The position numbers and the translations under genes were made by a program. Shown one piece after another: positions 7,705 through 13,290 of a DNA stretch of 25,379 bases. The notes under the pieces are model-generated. The model made no database searches. It was given only the letters and a program-made list of their open reading frames with translations, and was not told the DNA's origin. How positions within the stretch are numbered: position 1 is the first letter of the stretch; each line of letters starts with the position of its first letter. The stretch spans positions 1 to 25,379 of IMG/VR virus record IMGVR_UViG_3300007072_000327; one strand, written 5' to 3'. The DNA comes from a virus.

Positions 7705-7926
7705 ATGCGCACCATCCGCGTCAGCGACGCCACCTACCGCGCCATTGCCGCGCTCGCCCTCCTGCCCTTCCGCTCGACGGCGACGCGGCAGCCGGACGGC
7801 ACCTGGCTGGTGCCGATCGAGGACGACACCTACGAGCGGCTCGAGGCGCATCGCCTTCCCGGCGAGAGCGATGAGGACACCGTCCAGCGGCTCATCCACC
7901 GCTACCGCGGCCAGCCGCTGAGCTGA
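7705..7926 (+). CDS. Hypothetical small protein, ribbon-helix-helix-like ends
   Basis: 73 residues from ATG 7705; GAGG lies seven bases upstream. The N-terminus MRTIRVSDATYRAIAALA and the C-terminus GESDEDTVQRLIHRYRG each resemble parts of ribbon-helix-helix (VapB/CopG-like) proteins. The middle (TRQPDGTWLVPIEDDTYERL) reads as a beta-hairpin, so it is not a simple RHH. It could be an antitoxin-like or regulatory protein, but no partner toxin is recognisable next to it. It is the last gene of the plus-strand cassette; a strong hairpin begins 16 bases after its stop. Confidence 0.75.
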   Translation: MRTIRVSDATYRAIAALALLPFRSTATRQPDGTWLVPIEDDTYERLEAHRLPGESDEDTVQRLIHRYRGQPLS

Positions 7927-7942
7927 GCCGCTCTGCCACAAC

Positions 7943-7971
7943 CCACCGCCGGGTTTATCGCCCGGCGGTGG
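7943..7971. terminator. Hairpin between convergent genes (possible bidirectional terminator)
   Basis: CCACCGCCGGG (7943-7953) pairs perfectly over 11 bp with CCCGGCGGTGG (7961-7971), with loop TTTATCG. It lies between the end of the plus-strand cassette (7926) and the end of the minus-strand membrane protein. The TAA stop of the latter is in the loop and its last codons form one arm. Neither strand has a T-run after the stem, so termination would be weak or Rho-assisted. Confidence 0.5.
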
Positions 7972-8197
7972 TCGTCTCACTGCGCCGGATACGGATCGCT
8001 TCGAACAGCCGGCGCAGCGCGTAGGAGCGCACGATCGACACGCCCGTGAAGATCGCGCCTATGGTCAAGTTGTCCGAGAAGGACACTTCGAGCCCGAACA
8101 GGGGGAACACCGCGATCTGGGCCAGCACCGCCACGCCGAAACCGACGGCCACGTTGGCGATCGCCTCGGCCAGCGACATGATGCGTGACTGCTTCAC
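7955..8197 (-). CDS. Small membrane protein, DUF7220-like
   Basis: 80 residues from GTG 8197, which overlaps the stop of the upstream methyltransferase (GTGA); ATG 8179 is an alternative. Two hydrophobic segments are visible: about 12-36 (AIANVAVGFGVAVLAQIAVFPLFGL) and about 44-60 (LTIGAIFTGVSIVRSYA). They are followed by a basic tail (LRRLFEAIRIRR), so it is likely an inner-membrane protein with the tail in the cytoplasm. The sequence closely matches my memory of DUF7220 proteins, which sit next to methyltransferase genes in alphaproteobacterial phages. Function is not established. A holin-like role is conceivable from size and topology, but nothing lytic is nearby. Confidence 0.8.
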   Translation of the reverse strand: MKQSRIMSLAEAIANVAVGFGVAVLAQIAVFPLFGLEVSFSDNLTIGAIFTGVSIVRSYALRRLFEAIRIRRSETTTAGR

Positions 8198-9474
8198 GCT
8201 GCCGTCCGCTCGGCCTTCATGTCCGCAAAGGTTCGATCGCTGCCGTCGAGGATCGCGGCCGATCCCGTGAACGCCTGCCAGCGCTCGACGATGACGTCGC
8301 AGTAGCGCGGATCGATCTCCAGCGCGAGGCAGGATCGCCCCGTGCTCTCCGCTGCGATGATCGTCGAGCCGCTGCCGGCGAAGGGCTCGTAGACGAGATC
8401 GCCGCGCCTGCTGTTGTTGACGATCGGCCGGCGCATGCACTCGACCGGCTTCTGCGTGCCGTGTGTGGTTGCTTCGTCCTCGTCGCCGCCGCTGGTCCCC
8501 TGGCTTGACCAGGGGATCGTCCACAGCGTCGACTGGTCGCGCGCGCCCTGCCAGTGCCCGTTCGCGCCCTTGCGGACCGCGTAGAAGCACGGCTCGTGCT
8601 GCCAGTGATAGTCGCCGCGGCCGAGCACGAAGCGCGGCTTCGCCCAGATGATCTGCGAGCGGATCATCAGCCCACTCGCTTCCAGGCTCTCCGCCACGGT
8701 GCGGGCATGGACGCCCGCATGCCACACGTAGGCCACGTCGCCGGGGAACAGCGCCCAGGCCTCGCGCCAGTCGGCGCGGTCATCGTTCGAGACCCGGCCC
8801 GTGCGCGCGGTGGCGGATACGCCCGCTTCGTTGCGCCAAGCCGGGTCGTACTCGACCCCGTAGGGCGGGTCCGTCACCATCAGGTGCGGGACCGCACCCG
8901 CGAGCAGTCGCTCGACATCGGCGGCGCTCGTGGCGTCGCCGCAGAGCAGCCGATGCTTGCCAAGCAGCCAGAGGTCGCCCGGGCGTGTGACGGGATCCGC
9001 CGGCGGCTCCGGGACGACGTCCTCACCGTCCGTGCCGCCATTGGGCCCGTTCAGGTCGTCGAGCAGGCGGTCGAGCTCGTCCTCGCCAAAGCCGAGGAGA
9101 TCGAGGTCGATCCCGTCCTCCTTGAGCCGCCCTAGCTCAGCTGCGAGCATCGCGTCATCCCAGCCGGCAAGCTCGGTCAGCTTGTTGTCGGCGATGCGGT
9201 AGGCACGCGCCTCCGCGTCGCTCAAGTGGTCGAGGCGGATGACCGGCACTTCCCTGAGCCCGATCTTCCGGGCCGCAAGCAGCCGGCCGTGACCGGCGAC
9301 CAGCACACCGCGTTCATCGACAAGGCAGGGTGCGGTCCAGCCGAAGCGCACGAGGCTTTCGGCAAGCCTTGCCACCTGATCCTCGCCGTGCACACGCGCG
9401 TTGCCCGCATAGGGGATGAGCCGGTCGACTGGCCAAAGCTCGATCGCCGAGGACTGGAAGCGAAGGTCTTTCAT
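8194..9474 (-). CDS. ParB-like nuclease domain plus DNA methyltransferase, DPPY type
   Basis: 426 residues from ATG 9474. Residues about 12-100 are a ParB/Srx-type domain, with the motif VAGHGRLLAAR (about 59-69) and the usual AYRIADNKLTELAGWD tail. A charged linker leads to a methyltransferase domain. Its catalytic motif TDPPYG (201-206) comes before the AdoMet-binding FAGSGST (365-371), the order of beta-class amino-methyltransferases. NDPPY/DPPY is typical of N6-adenine enzymes, so adenine methylation is the likelier outcome; the target site cannot be read from sequence. No restriction endonuclease is adjacent, so it is an orphan enzyme. It is paralogous to the next gene. The start lacks a good ribosome-binding site and follows a 5-bp-periodic spacer. 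Confidence 0.92.
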   Translation of the reverse strand: MKDLRFQSSAIELWPVDRLIPYAGNARVHGEDQVARLAESLVRFGWTAPCLVDERGVLVAGHGRLLAARKIGLREVPVIRLDHLSDAEARAYRIADNKLTELAGWDDAMLAAELGRLKEDGIDLDLLGFGEDELDRLLDDLNGPNGGTDGEDVVPEPPADPVTRPGDLWLLGKHRLLCGDATSAADVERLLAGAVPHLMVTDPPYGVEYDPAWRNEAGVSATARTGRVSNDDRADWREAWALFPGDVAYVWHAGVHARTVAESLEASGLMIRSQIIWAKPRFVLGRGDYHWQHEPCFYAVRKGANGHWQGARDQSTLWTIPWSSQGTSGGDEDEATTHGTQKPVECMRRPIVNNSRRGDLVYEPFAGSGSTIIAAESTGRSCLALEIDPRYCDVIVERWQAFTGSAAILDGSDRTFADMKAERTAA

Positions 9475-9585
9475 GATGGGCTCACAGGCGGACGACCAGG
9501 ACAGCCGGGCGATGCCTTGCCAAACCCCGCCAAGCCTCGACGCGCCATGCCGGCCGCGCCGGCGCCGCTCCGGATTGCCTGCCCC
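9475..9585 (-). repeat. 5-bp periodic GGC-rich spacer before the DPPY methyltransferase
   Basis: On the minus strand, 9475-9585 reads as GGC/GGG triplets recurring every five bases (for example GGCTT GGCGG GGTTT GGCAA GGCAT). It contains CCTCGACGCGCCATGCCGGC (plus strand, 9535-9554), which recurs with one change at 11055-11074 in the spacer before the second methyltransferase. No gene is apparent. Five is not a multiple of three, so the pattern is not codon structure. Confidence 0.75.
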
Positions 9586-11001
9586 TCAAGAGATCGGCGC
9601 AAGCCCAACGCCGCGCTGCCTTGCGACCGCTTCGAAGTCTTCGGTCCCGCCATCGAGGATCGCTGGCTGATCGGGGAAGAGCTGCCGCCACCGCAGAAGC
9701 GCGACGTCCACATATTCCGGGGCAAGCTCGATCGCTCTCACCTGCCGGCCGGTCCGCTCGCCGGCGATGATGCTGGTGCCCGAGCCCGCGAACGGCTCGT
9801 AGACGATATCGCCTTCATTGCTGTAGGCGTGCATCCCGAACTCGGGCAGCGCCACCGGGAACACCGCCGGGTGCTCGGTCTCTAGCCCACGCGCCTTGTG
9901 TCGCATGATGCGGATGACGTTGTCGGGGATGCGCGTCTCCTGGACGCCCTGGCCGGCATGGGTCCACGCGCCCACCGTCCCGTCCTTGCCCCGCATGCCG
10001 CCATGGGCGTCGTTGATGTGGCCGGCCCATTTGCAGGGCACGATCTTGTTCGGCTTGCGCGGCTTGCGATTGAAGTGGAACACGAACTCGAATGCGGGCG
10101 CCAGACGCCCGTTCCAGTCGCCGGGAAGTCCGGGCCCCTGGTCCCAGACGTAAAGGCCGAAGCGCCGCCAGCCCTGAGCTCGCATCCAGTCGAGCCAGGA
10201 TTCCCAATAGGGCTGCCACTCGTTGTCGCGGTGGACGAGGCCGAGGTTGACGAGCACCTGGCCATCCTCGGCTATCACCTCGTCGAGGTTGTCGAAGACG
10301 CCGCGCATCAGGGCGTCCCAATCGCCGATCCCACCGGTGGTGTAGTTCCGCTGGTTGCCGTAGGGTGGGCTCGTGAACAGCAGCGACGCGCGCTCGCCGT
10401 CCATGATCCGGGCAACAGACTTCGCGTCCGTGCTGTCGCCGCAGAGCAGGCGATGATCGCCGAGCCGCCAGAGATCGCCCGGCCGGCTGACCGGGTTGCG
10501 CGGCGGCTCGGGCGCTTCGTCAGCGGCGTCATCGTTTTCGCCGGAGTCGCCGTCCGGCGACATTGCATCCGTGTCGTCGAGCGGCGCCATCAGCCGGTCG
10601 AGCTCGGCCTCGTCGAAGCCGAGGCCGTCGAGATCGAAGCCCTCGCCGTTCAGCGCATGCAGTTCCGCCGCGAGCAGGTCCTCGTTCCAGCCGCCGAGCT
10701 CGGTGAGCTTGTTGTCGGCAAGGCGATAGGCGCGGCGCTGAGCCGGCGTGAGATGCGAGATCCGGATCACCGGCACGCTCTTAAGGCCGAGACGCTGCGC
10801 CGCCAGCACGCGGCCATGCCCCGCGATCAGCGTGCCCTCGTCGTCAACCAAGCAGGGCACCAGCCAGCCATATTCCACCAGGCTTCCCGCCAGGAGGCCG
10901 ATCTGGCGCTCGTCGTGGGTCCTGGCGTTTGCCGCATAGGCCACAAGCTTCTCGATCGGCCACTGCTCGATGGCCGAGGCCTGAAAGCGAAGATCACGCA
11001 T
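9586..11001 (-). CDS. ParB-like nuclease domain plus DNA methyltransferase, SPPY type
   Basis: 471 residues from ATG 11001; the open frame further upstream runs through repeat DNA. The first 138 residues align without a gap to the 8194-9474 protein and are more than half identical by eye. They include AGHGRVLAAQRLG (about 60-72) and AYRLADNKLTELGGW. An acidic linker (about 140-165) leads to the methyltransferase domain with TSPPYGNQR (210-218) and FAGSGTS (404-410), beta-class order. The S in SPPY is more usual for N4-cytosine enzymes, so this paralogue may make a different base modification. No partner nuclease is visible. It lies downstream of two phage proteins of unknown function and a 260-bp repeat spacer, in the same direction. 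Confidence 0.92.
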   Translation of the reverse strand: MRDLRFQASAIEQWPIEKLVAYAANARTHDERQIGLLAGSLVEYGWLVPCLVDDEGTLIAGHGRVLAAQRLGLKSVPVIRISHLTPAQRRAYRLADNKLTELGGWNEDLLAAELHALNGEGFDLDGLGFDEAELDRLMAPLDDTDAMSPDGDSGENDDAADEAPEPPRNPVSRPGDLWRLGDHRLLCGDSTDAKSVARIMDGERASLLFTSPPYGNQRNYTTGGIGDWDALMRGVFDNLDEVIAEDGQVLVNLGLVHRDNEWQPYWESWLDWMRAQGWRRFGLYVWDQGPGLPGDWNGRLAPAFEFVFHFNRKPRKPNKIVPCKWAGHINDAHGGMRGKDGTVGAWTHAGQGVQETRIPDNVIRIMRHKARGLETEHPAVFPVALPEFGMHAYSNEGDIVYEPFAGSGTSIIAGERTGRQVRAIELAPEYVDVALLRWRQLFPDQPAILDGGTEDFEAVARQRGVGLAPIS

Positions 11002-11262
11002 GGTTGTTTGGATCAGTCCGTGGCAAGCCGCCTTGCCGTGCGCAGCCCCGCCAACCTCGACACGCCATGCCGGCCATGACTTGCCCCGCCCAGGCTTGCC
11101 CGGCCCTTCCGGACCAGAACCAGCCATGCGGCGCCTGCCGTGCCAAGCCTCACCACGCCTGGACCAGCCCGATCATGCCAAACACCGCCAGCCATGCCCG
11201 ACCCAGGCCTTGCTGCGCCCCGCCGACGGTGCCAGACCTAGCCTAGCCACGCCATTGAGAAG
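11002..11262 (-). repeat. 5-bp periodic GGC-rich spacer before the SPPY methyltransferase
   Basis: About 230 bp (roughly 11020-11250). On the minus strand it parses as consecutive five-base units, such as TGGCG TGGCT AGGCT AGGTC TGGCA, and later GGCGT GGTGA GGCTT GGCAC GGCAG. GG keeps a five-base phase over most of the block, with a few slips. Open frames cross it in several phases, but none has a start signal. It shares a 20-base segment (11055-11074; 19 of 20 identical) with the spacer before the other methyltransferase. Confidence 0.8.
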
Positions 11263-11769
11263 TCACGCCGCCAGCGGCGGCAATGCCCGCTCGATCTCAT
11301 CGAGCGCCGCGAACAGTTGGGCGAACTCGGTCAGTTGCGCGTAGCGCTTGCGCAGCATCTGGAAATCCTCCCAGGCCTGGCGCAACACGATGGCCCGCCG
11401 CTCGGGATCCGACAATGCAAGGGCGGTCGCGGTGTAGTACTGGCGGTCGCCGTCTTTCACATTCACGAAGGCGACGACGCTGCGCGCGCCATCGCCGGGA
11501 GCGGCCCGGTAGCGCACGACCACCGAGCGGATCAGAGCGCGCGCCTGCACCAGGCGATATTGACGGGCGGCCTCCGTGTCGTCCCATTCGAACAGCGAAT
11601 GCAGCGGCGAAGCCGAATGACGAGCATCCGCTATGACAACCTCCGGCGTCAGTTCACCGTCTCCTGCAATGCGCAATTGTTCCAGCCGCGCGCCCACCAC
11701 TTGCGCCGCCACCCGTGCGCCCTTCTGCAGTCGCGCACCGTCACGCCAGGCATATTCGAGCCTATCCAT
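11263..11769 (-). CDS. Phage protein of unknown function
   Basis: 168 residues from ATG 11769, with GGAGG seven bases upstream. Its first base is the last base of the stop codon of the upstream gene (TGATG), so the two genes are translationally coupled. The protein is soluble. It has a mixed central part (YRLVQARALIRSVVVRYRA, about 91-109; VVAFVNVKDGDRQYYTATA, about 117-135) and a long helical C-terminus (QAWEDFQMLRKRYAQLTEFAQLFAALDEIERAL). I do not recognise a family. Constant association with the upstream gene would suggest they act together; a 5-bp periodic spacer follows it. Confidence 0.82.
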   Translation of the reverse strand: MDRLEYAWRDGARLQKGARVAAQVVGARLEQLRIAGDGELTPEVVIADARHSASPLHSLFEWDDTEAARQYRLVQARALIRSVVVRYRAAPGDGARSVVAFVNVKDGDRQYYTATALALSDPERRAIVLRQAWEDFQMLRKRYAQLTEFAQLFAALDEIERALPPLAA

Positions 11770-12437
11770 CACGCGGCCTCCGCAACGAGGCGCTGCAGCT
11801 CATCGGCGGTCGCCACATGGAACATGCCGAACTGGCCGTCCTTCTCGGGACGCCACTCGCCGATGCCCACACCGAACCCCGCCGTGTTGAACAGGTTCAC
11901 GATCTGCGCCGCGCTCAGCACATTGGCGTTGAAGCGCACCCGCACCGTGGCATGCCAGGGCCAGAACTGCCCGCGGTAGCGGATGTCGGCAGTGCCCATG
12001 GCGATCCGCACCATGTCCTCGCGCATCTCCGGCTCCGATCCCAGAATGCGCACCAGGTCCATGCGCATCAGCGCGCCGTTGAAGGCGCCGCGCACTGCCG
12101 ATTGCGCGCCCACCACATGGAACGCCTGGCGCGCCGCCACCTTGGTGATGCCGGCAACCGAAGTGCAGGCGGTGACGGCTGCCGCCTTGAATGCGACCGA
12201 CGGGAAGCCATAGCCGCCGCCTTCGATCCGATAGAGGCTCTGCTGAAAGTCCTCGCGCGGGTCCTTCGCCTCCTTAGCCGGCTTGGCCAGCTTCATCTGC
12301 TTGCCCAGCATCTCGCGCTTGGCCTTCTCCGACCAGGCGTGCGAGATCAGCGGGGTGTCGCCGACAAGGGTAACTTCGATGATTTCCAGGTTGAGCGGCG
12401 GAAGCTCGATCTGGGTCGTTTCCTTGACTGCTGCCAT
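11769..12437 (-). CDS. Phage protein of unknown function with RAMP-like glycine-rich pattern
   Basis: 222 residues from ATG 12437, with GGAG six bases upstream; an ATG at 12449 has no site. I know similar proteins only as uncharacterised phage proteins. Three stretches recall RAMP-fold (Cas7-like) RNA-binding proteins. These are LVGDTPLISHAWSEKAKREM near the N-terminus (about 24-43), YGFPSVAFKAAAVTAC (about 76-91, like the FPGSSLKGALR loop), and a glycine-rich AGFGVGIGEWRPEKDGQFG (about 186-204). A lysine-rich helix (KQMKLAKPAKEAKD) follows the first. The resemblance is by pattern only and may be coincidence. It is the first gene of the minus-strand run leading to the methyltransferases, and is coupled to the 168-residue gene. 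Confidence 0.82.
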   Translation of the reverse strand: MAAVKETTQIELPPLNLEIIEVTLVGDTPLISHAWSEKAKREMLGKQMKLAKPAKEAKDPREDFQQSLYRIEGGGYGFPSVAFKAAAVTACTSVAGITKVAARQAFHVVGAQSAVRGAFNGALMRMDLVRILGSEPEMREDMVRIAMGTADIRYRGQFWPWHATVRVRFNANVLSAAQIVNLFNTAGFGVGIGEWRPEKDGQFGMFHVATADELQRLVAEAA

Positions 12438-12914
12438 GTTGGTCTCCATCGGGTCCGGCGCGGCCACGCCCCGGACGCGAGTCAGGGGGTCACACGAATG
12501 CGACCACCGGACCCGATGAAGCTCGGATCGCACATGGTCGCGTCTCATCCCCGGTGGCCGCCGGGGAACAAGGCAAGGGGTCCGCAGGACGAGCCCGGTC
12601 ATCACCCAACCGCGTCGGGCAGCCGTGGCGACATGGACCTCGGAATCCGGATGGACGGGGTGGTAACCGGAGAGTGGTAACCGCCGCGGACGGTTACCGG
12701 GGCGGGCTCCCATTCGGGAGACGCGCCAAGCCCGCGCGAACACGGCCTTAATGCGTGCGACGAGCCGCGGGCTCAGTGGTAACTGGTAACTCAGATTTTG
12801 CCGCTGGCGGTAGCAAACTTCCGGGCCATTGCCGCCAGCATACGATCTCGGCCAGGGGGGACCCGTGATTTCAAAGGGTTAGGCCGATTTGGGTGCATTC
12901 GGGTGTCGAATTGG
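12438..12914. other. Control region between divergent operons, with GGTAAC repeats
   Basis: About 480 bases with no convincing gene. GGTAAC occurs at 12662-12667, 12676-12681, 12778-12783 and 12785-12790, and as its inverse GTTACC at 12693-12698. The last pair is an exact 7-bp tandem (TGGTAAC twice, 12777-12790). The minus strand has a short frame ending at about 12797 (MLAAMARKFATASGKI) that could be the remnant of a gene end, but it has no start signal. Promoters for the methyltransferase operon (minus) are expected here; none is clear. Confidence 0.6.
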
Positions 12915-12934
12915 ATGTTCCCGAACGGTAACAT
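12915..12934. promoter_or_regulatory. hipBA operator 1
   Basis: The sequence ATGTTCCCGAACGGTAACAT is an imperfect palindrome (one arm has T for G). It is the most distal of three similar 20-bp sites upstream of hipB, and lies exactly 50 bp before operator 2. It probably binds the HipB dimer. Confidence 0.75.
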
Positions 12935-12939
12935 TCTGC

Positions 12940-12966
12940 TTGATGACGCGGCAGCCATGGGATAAT
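12940..12966 (+). promoter_or_regulatory. Candidate hipBA promoter
   Basis: A -35-like TTGATG (12940-12945) and a -10-like GATAAT (12961-12966) are 15 bases apart, which is short; reading the -10 two bases later gives 17. The -10 touches operator 2 (12965-12984), so a bound repressor would block RNA polymerase. No other pair in this region is better. The fit is suggestive only. Confidence 0.4.
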
Positions 12967-12984
12967 GTGCCCGAGCGGGAACAT
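12965..12984. promoter_or_regulatory. hipBA operator 2
   Basis: ATGTGCCCGAGCGGGAACAT is a near-perfect palindrome with one mismatch (G for T in the left arm). It overlaps the candidate -10 box and is 50 bp from each of the other two sites. Confidence 0.8.
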
Positions 12985-13014
12985 TCGGCAAGGACGAGGG
13001 TCGATCTCAGCCAG

Positions 13015-13034
13015 ATGTTCCCGGTCGGGAACAT
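13015..13034. promoter_or_regulatory. hipBA operator 3, overlapping the hipB start
   Basis: ATGTTCCCGGTCGGGAACAT is a perfect 20-bp palindrome apart from the central GT. It contains the ribosome-binding region of hipB and the first two bases of an alternative start (ATG 13033-13035). Binding here would also obstruct transcription through the start of the gene. Confidence 0.82.
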
Positions 13035-13038
13035 GACC

Positions 13039-13290
13039 ATGAAGATCACGGACAGCAAAAGCTTGGGCAACGTCGTGCGCGAAGCACGCCGCGCGCTCGG
13101 CGTCACGCAGGACCAGCTCGCCCTCACCTCCGGCACGAACCGCCGTTTCATCATCGAGCTGGAGCAGGGCAAGTCCACCGCCCAGATCGGCAAGGTGCTC
13201 CAGGTGCTCCGAACGCTCGGCTGCTCCCTCGAACTGACGATGCCACCCACACTGAAGGACAAGGACCGCGCCCATGGCCCGAGAGCTTGA
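13039..13290 (+). CDS. hipB: HipB-like antitoxin, XRE-family repressor
   Basis: 83 residues from ATG 13039, with GGGA eight bases before; ATG 13033, two codons earlier, is possible. Residues about 10-62 are an XRE helix-turn-helix (LGNVVREARRALGVTQDQLALTS, then RRFIIELEQGKSTAQIGKVL), the standard HipB fold. HipB neutralises the HipA kinase by direct binding and represses its own operon through palindromic operators. Three such palindromes lie upstream, the last overlapping the start. The gene overlaps hipA by 17 bases, the usual antitoxin-first order. The call is confident because of both the domain and the partner. Confidence 0.9.
   Translation: MKITDSKSLGNVVREARRALGVTQDQLALTSGTNRRFIIELEQGKSTAQIGKVLQVLRTLGCSLELTMPPTLKDKDRAHGPRA

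Noticed and set aside
7955-8197. Holin
   Set aside because: Two membrane segments and small size would fit, but there is no endolysin or spanin nearby and the gene follows methyltransferases; the DUF7220-like match is the better description.
8194-11001. Restriction-modification system
   Set aside because: Two methyltransferases are present, but no adjacent endonuclease or specificity subunit is recognisable; the PD-(D/E)XK gene at 14663-15028 is separated by hipBA and faces an isolated context.
12791-12850. Short minus-strand frame ending MLAAMARKFATASGKI as a small gene
   Set aside because: Sixteen codons, no ribosome-binding site, and no extension upstream with gene-like composition; kept only as a possible remnant in the control-region entry.
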